Positions 48,074 through 57,600 of a DNA stretch of 64,000 bases are shown here, one piece after another. Both the position numbers and the translations under genes were made by a program. The notes under the pieces were generated by a model that worked only from the letters and a program-made list of their open reading frames with translations, did no database searches and was not told the origin of the DNA. How positions within the stretch are numbered: the stretch's first letter is position 1; the number at the start of each line of letters is the position of its first letter. Origin of the DNA: Halomonas sp. GD1P12 (GTDB lineage: Bacteria; Pseudomonadota; Gammaproteobacteria; Pseudomonadales; Halomonadaceae); contig NZ_CP107007.1 of the NCBI RefSeq assembly GCF_025725645.1, positions 1,860,001-1,924,000 of the forward strand, read 5' to 3'.

Positions 48074-48835
48074 ATGACCTGCAAGATCGATTATCAGGCC
48101 CGGCCTGACTTGCTCAAGGATCGCGTCATTCTCGTCACCGGCGCCGGTGATGGTATCGGCCGCGTCGCCGCGCTCGACTATGCTCGCCACGGCGCCACCG
48201 TCATTTTGCTGGGCCGCACCCTCGAAAAGCTCGAGCGCGTGTACGACGAGATCGAAGCCCAGGGATACCCCCAGCCGGCGATCTTTCCGCTCAATATCGA
48301 AGGCGCGCTGCTCGAGGACTACGACGACATGGCAAGCCGGCTGGACCGTGAGTTTGGCCGTCTGGATGGCGTGCTGCATAACGCCGGACTGCTGGGCACC
48401 ATCACGCCCTTCGAGGAGTATGAGCCGGAGCTCTGGGAGCAGGTGATGCAGGTCAATATCAACGGTCCGATCTGGATGACCCAGTCGCTTTTGCCGCTGC
48501 TGGACAGCGCCGACGATGCCTCGCTGATTTTCACCTCATCCAGCGTGGGCCGAAAAGGGCGGGCGCAGTGGGGTGCCTATAGCGTGTCGAAGTTCGCGAC
48601 CGAAGGCTTCATGGAAGTGCTGGCCGACGAGTTCAAGGCGCACGAGCATCTTCGCATCAATACGCTGAATCCGGGCGCGACTCGCACCGATATGCGGTCC
48701 GGCGCCTACCCGGACGAGGACCCGACCACGCTGCGCACCCCGGAGCAAATCATGCCGACCTACCTGTGGCTGATGGGCCCGGATAGCCGCGGCGTGACCG
48801 GACAAAAAATCGACGCCCAGCCGCCGAAAGCCTGA
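48074..48835 (+). CDS. yciK: YciK-family short-chain dehydrogenase
   Basis: A 253-residue SDR with the NAD(P) site VTGAGDGIGR, LHNAGLLGTI, the catalytic Ser in FTSSSVGRKGR and Tyr-x3-Lys in GAYSVSKFATEG. The C-terminal end TYLWLMGPDSRGVTGQ is typical for YciK. Function is not established. In Pseudomonas the gene lies next to mupP and ubiG; here these are also its neighbours but convergent. Confidence 0.92.
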   Translation: MTCKIDYQARPDLLKDRVILVTGAGDGIGRVAALDYARHGATVILLGRTLEKLERVYDEIEAQGYPQPAIFPLNIEGALLEDYDDMASRLDREFGRLDGVLHNAGLLGTITPFEEYEPELWEQVMQVNINGPIWMTQSLLPLLDSADDASLIFTSSSVGRKGRAQWGAYSVSKFATEGFMEVLADEFKAHEHLRINTLNPGATRTDMRSGAYPDEDPTTLRTPEQIMPTYLWLMGPDSRGVTGQKIDAQPPKA

Positions 48836-48883
48836 TGGGCTAACATGGACGAGCGGCGGCCGAGGCGTCAAAACGTTAGAGCG

Positions 48884-49588
48884 CTAAAACGTGGCCAGCC
48901 GCTCGACCAGCGCCTCGCAGGTGTCAAACCAGATATCGGCGGGCCAGCGGCGGTAGTCATCCTGCTCGTTGATATAGCCGTAGCCCACCGCAATGGCGGT
49001 CATGCCCGCCGCCTTCGCCGCTTCGATGTCTCGCCGATGATCACCGATGTACCAACAGTGCGCCGGGTCGATCGAGAGGCGCCGCGCCGCCTCCCAGAGC
49101 GGCTCGGGTTCCGGCTTTTTCACGCTCAGATCGTCGGCGCACAGAAGCGCGCCGGGCGAAAGCGCCAGCGCCTCCAACAGCGGCAGCGTGTAGCGGCGAG
49201 GCTTGTTGGTGACGATCCCCCAGGGCTTTTGTTCGCCGTGCCAGCCGGCAAGCCAGGTGTCCAGCGGTTTGAACACCTGGCTATGGGTGGCGACGGCCTG
49301 CTCGTAGGCATCCAGTAGATACTGGCGCGCCTCTGCGTGGCCCTCGGCGTCCGACGTAAGGCCAATCGCCAGCGTCACCAGGGCGCTGCCGCCGTTGGAG
49401 ACTTCCCGGCGAATCTGCTCGAAGGGCAGGGGCGGCTGGCCGTGAAAGCGGCGCAGTGCGTTGGTGGCATTGGCCAGATCCGGCGCGGTATCGACTAGCG
49501 TGCCATCCAGATCGAACAAAATGGCCCTGGGCGCGGGAAGCTCGGCGCTGGCCGAGTTGGTCACGTGATTGGTGGAAGCGAGAGCCAT
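48884..49588 (-). CDS. HAD phosphatase, probable MupP or phosphoglycolate phosphatase
   Basis: A 234-residue HAD hydrolase. Motif I is LFDLDGTLVDT, motif II is VTNKP, motif III is the Lys in KKPEPEP, and motif IV is IGDHRRD. It would be annotated as Gph by similarity, but its place next to ubiG and yciK is that of Pseudomonas MupP, an N-acetylmuramate 6-phosphate phosphatase in cell-wall recycling. I favour MupP on synteny. The ATG directly follows the ubiG stop, so the two are co-translated. Confidence 0.85.
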   Translation of the reverse strand: MALASTNHVTNSASAELPAPRAILFDLDGTLVDTAPDLANATNALRRFHGQPPLPFEQIRREVSNGGSALVTLAIGLTSDAEGHAEARQYLLDAYEQAVATHSQVFKPLDTWLAGWHGEQKPWGIVTNKPRRYTLPLLEALALSPGALLCADDLSVKKPEPEPLWEAARRLSIDPAHCWYIGDHRRDIEAAKAAGMTAIAVGYGYINEQDDYRRWPADIWFDTCEALVERLATF

Positions 49589-50332
49589 TCAGTGGCCCAC
49601 CCGGCGGCAGTACATCATGTAGTTGACCGAGACGTCGTTGGCCACCAGCTTGTAGCGCCGAGTGAAAGGGTTGTAGGTCAGCCCGGTCTGCTCGCGCACC
49701 TCGAGCCCCGCCTTGCGTGCCCAGCTCGCCATTTCTGATGGCCGAATGAATTTGGCGTAGTCGTGGGTACCGCGGGGCAAGAGGTTCAGCACGTACTCGG
49801 CGCCGACGATGGCGAAGGCGTAGGATTTCGGCGTGCGGTTGATCGTCGAGAAGAAGACATAGCCACCGGGGCGTACCAGCGTGCAGCACGCGCGAATGAC
49901 CGAGGCCGGGTCCGGCACGTGCTCGAGCATCTCCATGCAGGTGACGACGTCGAACGCTCCCGGCGACTCGTCGGCCAGGGTTTCGACGCTGACGTTGCGA
50001 TACGTAAGCTCGACGTTTTGATGCTCGGCGTGCACCCGTGCCACGCCCAGCGGGGCCTCGCCCAGGTCGATGCCAATCACCTCGGCGCCGCGGCGCGCCA
50101 TCGACTCACTCAAAATTCCGCCGCCACAGCCCACGTCGAGCACTTTCTTGCCCGCAAGCCCGGCGCGGGCGTCGATGAAATCAAGGCGTAGCGGATTGAT
50201 CTCATGAAGCGGCTTGAACTCTCCTGTCTCATCCCACCACTGGCTGGCAAGTGCTTCAAATTTCGCCACTTCCGCCTGATCGACGTTACCTTGATAGCGA
50301 TTGGCGGTGCTATCCTCTGGGGTCGCTTGCAT
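49589..50332 (-). CDS. ubiG: Ubiquinone biosynthesis O-methyltransferase UbiG
   Basis: A 247-residue SAM-dependent methyltransferase that acts on two hydroxyl groups in ubiquinone synthesis. The SAM site is [26 protein letters not shown]; conserved blocks are [28 protein letters not shown] near the N-terminus, [12 protein letters not shown] and [16 protein letters not shown]. Family length is normal. It is the first gene of a two-gene unit with the HAD phosphatase. Confidence 0.96.
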   Translation of the reverse strand: MQATPEDSTANRYQGNVDQAEVAKFEALASQWWDETGEFKPLHEINPLRLDFIDARAGLAGKKVLDVGCGGGILSESMARRGAEVIGIDLGEAPLGVARVHAEHQNVELTYRNVSVETLADESPGAFDVVTCMEMLEHVPDPASVIRACCTLVRPGGYVFFSTINRTPKSYAFAIVGAEYVLNLLPRGTHDYAKFIRPSEMASWARKAGLEVREQTGLTYNPFTRRYKLVANDVSVNYMMYCRRVGH

Positions 50333-50488
50333 GGGTTTACTCCCTTATCCTGTCAACGCGAGACGTTACCGGCGCCCGTTTACCAAAAAAATTGGTTACA
50401 TTAAGCTACAAGGTGGCATCCACCCCCCGGTTTTGTATTATTGCATTCTAACCACTCCAGGCGCGAAGCGCATGAAAAGGACGTCGAC

Positions 50489-50539
50489 ATGACCCAAAAG
50501 GCCCTGTTTATCCGGCAATTGCGCAAGGAGCATGGTTGA
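50489..50539 (+). CDS. 16-codon leader ORF upstream of the dehydrogenase homologue
   Basis: A short frame encodes MTQKALFIRQLRKEHG. It has a good ribosome binding site (AAAAGGA, about 8 bases before the ATG), and its TGA overlaps the next gene's ATG (TGATG). The ribosome binding site of the next gene (AAGGAG, 50525-50530) lies within the leader, so translation is probably coupled. The peptide is basic and has no run of a single amino acid that would mark an attenuator. Confidence 0.5.
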   Translation: MTQKALFIRQLRKEHG

Positions 50540-51828
50540 TGCGCGTACTTCTTTACGGCAGCGAACTCAGTGCCGCCACGGCGGCGGCGGCGCTGGCCTT
50601 CGTGGGTCATCGCATCGACTGGCTTTTGCACGAGGACGCCCCCTGGGAGGTGATTTCCACCCTCGACTGGCTGCGCCGTGAGCCCGAACTCATGGCCCAT
50701 ATCGGTCAGGCCTTCGAACAGCAGACGCTTCGCATCGTGACCTCCCTCGACGAGGCAGCGCCGATGGACGTGGTGTGGCTGGCTCTTTCGCCGGAACAGC
50801 GCCGGTCAGCGGAGACACTTGTGAGCGCACCGCTCCTTCGCGAGCATCGCGCGGTACTCATCAATAACTCCACGTTCCCCGTTGGCGATACCGAGCGCCT
50901 CAATGCTCTGATGGGTGAACAGCACAGTAGCGTTGCGCTGCCGGATACCCTCGAGGAGGGGCGGGCTTGGGAGTCGTTCACGCGCCCGACCCGCTGGCTT
51001 TTAGGCTGTGACGATGCCCAGGGCGAACAAATCGCTCGCGAGCTGTTGCGCGCTTTCAATCGCCGCCGCGATGTGTTTCAACTGATGCCAAGGCGCGCCG
51101 CGGAACTGACCAAGCTCGCCATCAACGGCATGCTGGCAACCCGTATCAGCTACATGAACGAAATCGCCGGGCTCGCTGACACCCTGGGCGTGGACGTCGA
51201 GCACGTGCGCCAGGGGATGGGGGCTGACACGCGTATTGGCTTTGAGTATCTCTACCCGGGGTGTGGCTTCGGCGGGCCCAACTTCTCACGGGATTTGATG
51301 CGCCTGGCCGACGTGCAGTCGCAAAGCGGGCGTTACTCCGCGCTGCTCGAGCAGGTCATGGATATCAACGAGCAGAAAAAAGAGACGCTCTTTAGAAAGC
51401 TCTGGACGTTTTTCGACGGCGACCTGGCCGGTAAGACCGTGGCGATCTGGGGGGCGGCGTTCAAACCCGGCACCGCACGCATCGACCATGCGCCGGTGCT
51501 CACACTGCTGGAGGCGCTCTGGGCTCAAGGCGTGAAGGTGCAGCTTCACGACCCCGCCGCCACCCCGGCGCTTGCCGCGCTGCTCGGTGAGCGCGAGGAT
51601 CTGACGCTTTATACCGACGATCCTTACCAAGCCTGCGAAGGGGCGGATGCGCTGATGCTGGTCACCGAGTGGAAAAACTACTGGAACCCGGACTGGCACC
51701 GTCTGACCGAGCTTTTAAATGCTAAATTGATATTGGATGGACGCAATATTTTCGATCCGGCCTTCGTTGCCAGCTGCGGGCTGCGCTACCGAGGCATCGG
51801 CCGACGCGCCGACCCAACGACTCATTGA
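50539..51828 (+). CDS. UDP-glucose/GDP-mannose dehydrogenase homologue lacking catalytic residues
   Basis: A 429-residue protein with the three-domain build of UDP-glucose dehydrogenases. The central block AELTKLAINGMLATRISYMNEIA and the C-terminal IWGAAFKPGTARIDHAP and GADALMLVTEW are well conserved. However, the catalytic cysteine of FGGSCFPKD is replaced (FGGPNFSRD, Asn248), the usual LATKISF lysine is Arg202, and the N-terminal GxGYVG is YGSELSA. It is therefore probably not an ordinary dehydrogenase. It begins at ATG 50539, coupled to a leader ORF, and is followed 9 bases later by a coiled-coil membrane protein and then tamAB. Confidence 0.85.
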   Translation: MRVLLYGSELSAATAAAALAFVGHRIDWLLHEDAPWEVISTLDWLRREPELMAHIGQAFEQQTLRIVTSLDEAAPMDVVWLALSPEQRRSAETLVSAPLLREHRAVLINNSTFPVGDTERLNALMGEQHSSVALPDTLEEGRAWESFTRPTRWLLGCDDAQGEQIARELLRAFNRRRDVFQLMPRRAAELTKLAINGMLATRISYMNEIAGLADTLGVDVEHVRQGMGADTRIGFEYLYPGCGFGGPNFSRDLMRLADVQSQSGRYSALLEQVMDINEQKKETLFRKLWTFFDGDLAGKTVAIWGAAFKPGTARIDHAPVLTLLEALWAQGVKVQLHDPAATPALAALLGEREDLTLYTDDPYQACEGADALMLVTEWKNYWNPDWHRLTELLNAKLILDGRNIFDPAFVASCGLRYRGIGRRADPTTH

Positions 51829-51837
51829 GGAACTTTA

Positions 51838-52659
51838 ATGTCTGACGCCACCCCGTCCCAGCGTATCGTGCCCGACGTGGACCAGAGCCTGGGCGCCCAG
51901 CATCTGCGCCATCGTCGAGGTCCGCGCCTTTGGCCGCTGTGGCTCGTACTACTGCTTGTCATCGCGCTGCTGGCGGCGCTGGCCGCGGGCCTTTGGTACG
52001 AGCGCGAGCGCCTGCTGGACGAGGTTCGCCGGGTAAGTGGTGAAGTCTCCAATCTGCACGCACGGCTGGACTCCAGCGACACCGACGTGGTCGACTCGGT
52101 CAGCTACATGCAGGCCCAGATGACCACGCTTTTTCAGGAACAGGAACAACTCGCCGTGCGCCTGACCAATACCCGTGAAGAGCTTTACGGGCTTTTGACC
52201 GATGGTGAGGACACGGTGTCGCTCGAGGCGATCGACGAGCTTCGCGAAACGCTAACGGCGCAGCGCGAGGCGGCCGAGCTCAACGAGCGCCAGCTCAAAG
52301 CCGTACGCAGTTCGGTGAGCGCGCTCGAGCAGGCGGGCACCGCCGGGCGCCAAAACCTGCTCGAAGAGGTGGCCTCTTTAGACCAGAACACCGCCGAGCG
52401 GGTCGCCGCGTTGGAAGAGCGGCTGGGCCGCGAGCGCGTGACCCTCGACAACCAACTGATCGAGCTTCGCAATGATCTCGATGAACGTTTGGATGAACTC
52501 GCCGAGGCGTCCCAAAACGCTGAAACGGGTATCGACCAGCAGGCGCTCGAGCGCGCTACCGCCTCGCTCAATGAGCGTATCAGGGCACTTGAGAGCGATG
52601 TTCGTCAGGTGCGTCAGGCGCAATTAGCGTTTAGTGCTCAAATGGAAATGCTGCGATAA
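51838..52659 (+). CDS. Membrane-anchored coiled-coil protein of unknown function
   Basis: A 273-residue protein with a cytoplasmic N-terminus rich in charged residues (RHRRGPR), one membrane segment (about residues 32-54: LWPLWLVLLLVIALLAALAAG in part) and a long periplasmic part made of Leu/Glu/Arg heptads, predicted to be coiled coil throughout (about residues 55-273). No catalytic motif is visible. GAGGA lies 7 bases before the ATG. It follows the dehydrogenase homologue by 9 bases and precedes tamA by 85 bases. A structural or scaffolding role would fit; no family was recognised. Confidence 0.75.
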   Translation: MSDATPSQRIVPDVDQSLGAQHLRHRRGPRLWPLWLVLLLVIALLAALAAGLWYERERLLDEVRRVSGEVSNLHARLDSSDTDVVDSVSYMQAQMTTLFQEQEQLAVRLTNTREELYGLLTDGEDTVSLEAIDELRETLTAQREAAELNERQLKAVRSSVSALEQAGTAGRQNLLEEVASLDQNTAERVAALEERLGRERVTLDNQLIELRNDLDERLDELAEASQNAETGIDQQALERATASLNERIRALESDVRQVRQAQLAFSAQMEMLR

Positions 52660-52744
52660 TTCAAAAAAGGGTGAAAACGCCGGGGCGAAGGGTATCGCCC
52701 GGCCTTCGCCTGTCGCCCGTCTGATCAGGTAAAAGAAGGACACC

Positions 52745-54595
52745 ATGCAACGATACCGTCAGCGATTTACGGCGATGCCCGTAGCGTTCTACCTGGCAGC
52801 CCCTTTATTGATGATAAGCCCGCCGCTTTGGGCGCTGGAAGCCACCGTCAGCGGCGTGTCGGGCCCGGTCGAAGAGAACATCGACGCCTACCTGCAAAAT
52901 ATCGACGAAGAGCGCTACACCGACCTGCGCCTGGAAGGCGAAATTCGCCAACGCACTCAGGAAGCGATGCGCGTATTCGGCTACTACGAGCCAGAGGTCG
53001 AGGTGACCCTCGCCGAACCCGTTCGAGTAAGTATCGAGCCCGGCCCCCAGGTGCGCATCGAAACGCTTTCGATCAACATCGAAGGCGATGCTCAGGACGA
53101 CCCGCCGTTTCAAGAGGCGCTGGACGACTTCCCGCTCAAAGAGGGCGATGTGCTCGAACACGAGCCCTGGGATCAGCTCGGCTCCGAGTTTTCCGGGCTT
53201 GCCATCGAGCGCGGCTACTTCGACTGGGGCTTTACTGACCGGCGCATGGAAGTGCGCCCTTATCAGGAAAGCGCGCGCCTCTACATGGATTTCGATAGCG
53301 GCCCGCGCTACCGGTTTGGCCAAACGCGCATCGTGGGAAGCCATATCCAGCCGGAGCGGCTCAAACAGATGCAGGATTTTGAGCCCGGCGACCCTTATCT
53401 TGCCGAGTCGATCGCGCTTTACAACCAGCGCCTGGGCGAGACCCGCTGGTTTCGCTCGGTGACCGTACGTCCGCGCCTGCAAACCGCTCAGGAGCTCGTC
53501 ATTACGCCGACCGGCGGTGGGGCGGCCTGGTACGACTCCGCCACTGCCTCCCAGCCAAAGCGCCCAAGGCTCTCGAGCGCCGCCTTTGCAAGTGCGTTGA
53601 GCGTGGGCCAGCCCAACGACTACCGTCTGCCGATCGATGTCACCGTCGAGCCCGCCGACCGTCATCAGTTCGAAACCGGTATCGGCTACGCCACCGACGT
53701 TGGCCCCAGGCTTCGTTTTGGCTGGCAGCAGCCCTGGATCAATAGCCTCGGTCACAGCCTGAACCACGACCTTTATATCTCGGGGCCGGACCAGCGCTTC
53801 ACCGGGGTTTACAACATTCCGCTCGAAGACCCGATTCGCGACAACTACCGACTGCAGTACGGTATTCGTAAGCGTGAAGACAACGACACCGAGTCGCTCG
53901 AGGGCACGGTAGAGTTCGCGCGGCGCTGGGAGTTCGACAACCGCTGGGTGCAAACCCTTTACGTGCGCACCACCTACGAGGATTTCACCCAGGGTAATCT
54001 TTCGGATGAAGTGTGGCTCTACTATCCCGGCATTCAGTGGTCGCGCACACGCACGCGGCCCACGCGCTTTCCGCTCTGGGGTGACCGCCAGCAGCTGTCG
54101 CTGGAGTATTCCGATACGTTATGGGGCTCGGACGCCACGTTTTTGCGCGTGACCGGCGATACCGAGTGGATTCGCACCCTGGGCGACAGCAACCGCTTTT
54201 TGGCGCGCTTGGGCGTCGGCGCCATCGAAACTGACGATTTCGACAAGATTCCGCCGTCGCTGCGCTTTTTCACCGGCGGCGATCAAAGCGTGCGCGGCTA
54301 CTCCTTCGAGAGCCTGTCGCCTCGCGACGACGATGGGCTTTTGCGTGGCGGCCAGCAGATGTTGACCTCGACGCTCGAGTATCAGCGCCGGGTCACCGGC
54401 GACTGGTGGGGCGCGGCCTTCGTCGACAACGGCAACGCCTTCGACGATTGGAGCGCCGACGATCTTAAAACCGGCGCCGGACTTGGCGTGCGCTGGATAT
54501 CGCCGGTCGGCCCCATTCGCTTCGACGTCGCCCATCCTTTTGATGATGAAGACAACGACTTCCGCATTCACTTCTCTATCGGCCCCGAGTTCTAG
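52745..54595 (+). CDS. tamA: Translocation and assembly module outer-membrane subunit TamA
   Basis: A 616-residue Omp85-family protein. A signal peptide (cleaved near LWALEA) is followed by three POTRA domains (about residues 30-270: for example GPQVRIETLSINIEG and GPRYRFGQTRIVGS) and a 16-strand barrel. The Omp85 motif VRGYSFESLSPRD near residue 515 and the C-terminal GPIRFDVAHPFDDEDNDFRIHFSIGPEF are clear. It works with TamB in outer-membrane protein and lipid traffic. tamB follows after 9 bases. Confidence 0.95.
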   Translation: MQRYRQRFTAMPVAFYLAAPLLMISPPLWALEATVSGVSGPVEENIDAYLQNIDEERYTDLRLEGEIRQRTQEAMRVFGYYEPEVEVTLAEPVRVSIEPGPQVRIETLSINIEGDAQDDPPFQEALDDFPLKEGDVLEHEPWDQLGSEFSGLAIERGYFDWGFTDRRMEVRPYQESARLYMDFDSGPRYRFGQTRIVGSHIQPERLKQMQDFEPGDPYLAESIALYNQRLGETRWFRSVTVRPRLQTAQELVITPTGGGAAWYDSATASQPKRPRLSSAAFASALSVGQPNDYRLPIDVTVEPADRHQFETGIGYATDVGPRLRFGWQQPWINSLGHSLNHDLYISGPDQRFTGVYNIPLEDPIRDNYRLQYGIRKREDNDTESLEGTVEFARRWEFDNRWVQTLYVRTTYEDFTQGNLSDEVWLYYPGIQWSRTRTRPTRFPLWGDRQQLSLEYSDTLWGSDATFLRVTGDTEWIRTLGDSNRFLARLGVGAIETDDFDKIPPSLRFFTGGDQSVRGYSFESLSPRDDDGLLRGGQQMLTSTLEYQRRVTGDWWGAAFVDNGNAFDDWSADDLKTGAGLGVRWISPVGPIRFDVAHPFDDEDNDFRIHFSIGPEF

Positions 54596-54604
54596 GAGCG
54601 CATT

Positions 54605-57600
54605 TTGGCAGACGTTGCAAAGAAAAAGCCGCGAACGAAAAAGCGGCTCTCCTCCGGCGCGCGTACCCGACTGGCCGTTTGGAGTGTGATTCGCCTGGTG
54701 ATCCTCGTGCCGCTATGGCTGTTTGGCCTGGTCGCACTGGTACTGGGCGCGGCACTGTCGCCCTGGGGGACGGCGCAGCTCTTCTCCCAGGCCGAGAAAC
54801 GCGGCTACGTCAGTGTTGAGGCGCAGTCCGGCGGTCTGCTCGACGAGTTCACGCTACAGGGCTTTCGCATGAACGTCGCCGGCGTGCAGGTGGCGATCGA
54901 CGATCTCGAACTTCGCTGGGCCGACGACTGCCTGCTTTCCGGTAGGCTCTGTATCGACACGCTGCGCGCCGAAGGCGCCGACATTCGCCTGGGCGCGAGC
55001 CAGAACGAGCCGGAGCCGCCGCCGGACAACCAGCCGCCGCTTCGCATCACGCTGCCGTTTCCCATCGAGCTTCGTGAACTGGTGTTGAACGATACCGCGG
55101 TCACGCTCGGTGACGGCACGCGCATCACCGTCGATTCGCTTACCAGCGCCGCGATCGCCGAGGGCCAGAGCGTACGCCTGGCCCCCACGGAGCTTGACCA
55201 GCCCCGAGTTTACCTTCCGCCGTCGCCGGGCGTGCGTTTGACTCAGGGGCTCGAGACGCCGCTGGACGCCACCGGAATCGACGGCGCCATTGCCGTGCAT
55301 ACGCCGCCGGCGCCCGAGCCCGCCGAGCAGGAGGACAGCGGGGTGCTGGTCACGGAACAGGGCCGTACCCAGCTTCCCGACATCATGCTGCCGATCGACG
55401 TCATCGTCGAAGAGCTCGCCATCAACGACTTCGCCCTGGAAGGTGCGGTCGATTACAGCGTCGAGCGGCTCACCCTGGTGGGCTCGGCGGTCGAGCACGA
55501 CATCGCGATCGATACCTTCTACGTGCTTACTCCGGACGCCGAGGTGAATCTCGACGGCACGATCCGGCTGGCCGAGGAGTATCCGCTCGATCTGAACCTG
55601 GCCACCACGCTCTACCTGCCGGAGCGCTTTCCCGAGCTTTCCGGCAACACGGTGTCGCTTGCACTGTCCGGCTCGCTTGCCGAGCTTGAAGGCGAGCTCG
55701 ATACCGAGGGGCTGGTCAACGTCGTGCTCGATGCCAGCGTCGACGTACTCGACCCACTGTTCGCGTTCGACATGCGCCTGCAAACCGACGAGCTGCAGTG
55801 GCCGCTCACACCGGTGGAGGGCAGTGACGCCGAGCCCATTCGGGTGGAGGATCTCGACCTTCGCGCCAGCGGCAATCTGGAAGCCTTCGCGGTGACCGTC
55901 GATGCCGAGGGCATCGATGACACGCGCCTGGATGGGCAGGTGGATCTCGATGATCCGAGCTACCCCTTCGATGTGCGTTTGCAAAGCGAGCGCTTCCAGT
56001 GGCCGCTCAACGTGCCGGAAGACGCCGACACCGCCGCCGAGCCCTTCGTGGTGCAGAACCTGGATCTGCACGCCAGTGGAAGTCTCGAAGAATTCACGGT
56101 AACGCTGGATGCCGACGGCGTGGAGAACACCCGACTCGAGGCGCGCGCCGATATCGAGGACCCGAACTATCCCTTCACGGCGCGGCTTCAAAGCGACCGA
56201 CTACAGTGGCCGCTGATCACGCCCGAGGATGCCAACGTCACCCCCTGGGTGGTGCAGAATCTGGATCTGCGCGCCAGCGGCGATATCAATGCCTACACCC
56301 TGGCCCTCGACGTCGAGGCCGAAGGCCCGGACGTGCCGCTTCTATCGCTGAACCTGCAGGGTAGCGGCGATACGGGCAGCTTTGGCTGGTCGACGCTTGC
56401 GCTTCAAATCGACGAGAGCCGCCTGGCAAGCCAGGGGCGCGTGAACTGGGCCAACGCCATTACGCTGGACACGACGATTCGCCTCGACGAGTTTGATCCG
56501 TCCCACTTCGTTGCCGACCTCGACGGCTCGCTCAACGGCGATATCGAACTGGGCGTGCTTCAGCAGGGCGAGCGCTGGCTGATCGATCTCCCTACGCTCG
56601 ATATCGAGGGCGAGCTTCGCGATTACCCGCTCACGCTGGCGGCGTCTCTGCGCGCCAACTCGGCTCTCGAGGCCGACATCGAGAGCCTGGTCTTCACCCA
56701 AGGCAACAACCGCCTGACCGCCCAGGGCCGGGCGAGCCAGCAGGCGCTGTCGATCGATGCCGACATCGCGCTCAATCAGCTGCAAACCATTCACCCGCAG
56801 CTTGCCGGGCGTCTGGCCGGCAATGTTCAGGCGCGCGGCAGCATCGAGCAGCCGCAAATCAACGCCGCCCTCGAAGGCAGCGACCTGCGCTTTGCCGACA
56901 ACGCCGTCGAGCGGCTTTCGCTTGATGCCGATATCAGCGGCATCGACGACCCGCGCCTGGACATCGACCTGCTGCTCGACCGGGTCGTGGCCGGTGGCCA
57001 GACGCTGCAACGCCTGGAGCTGACCCTCGAGGGCCTGCTTTCCCAGCACACGCTGTCGCTTGATGTGCAGGGCGATGATACCAGCGCCTTGCAGCGCGCC
57101 GAGCTTGCCCTGCGCGGACGTTTCGATCAGGCCAACCAGCTCTATCAGGCCAACGTTACGCCGCTTGAGATCGACTCTGACGCTGGCGATATTCGTCTGG
57201 AGAGCCCGCTGGATTTGCGCTACAACCTGGCCAATGGCCAGGCGCGGCTGTCGCCGTTCTGCCTGCGCCGGCTCGAAGGCGGGCTCGTGTGCTCGACAGA
57301 AACGGTCAACGCTTCGGCCGATCAGGGCCGGGCGCTTCTGACCGTGCGCGAAGTGCCGATGGAAGCGCTCGAGCCGTTTTTGCCCGAAGAGTGGCGTCTG
57401 AACGGCGACACCACCGCGGACCTGGCGCTCTCCTGGAGCCAGGGCGGTGCGCGTTGGCAGGCCGACGTCGAGCTTTTGAGCGAACTGGCGATCACCGCGG
57501 TCGACGGCTACGGCCAGCCGGTGCGCCTGCCGGTGATCAATCTGGACGCCCGGATCGACGCCAACCAGGCCAACGCCAACGCGAGCGTGGTGCTGTCGCT

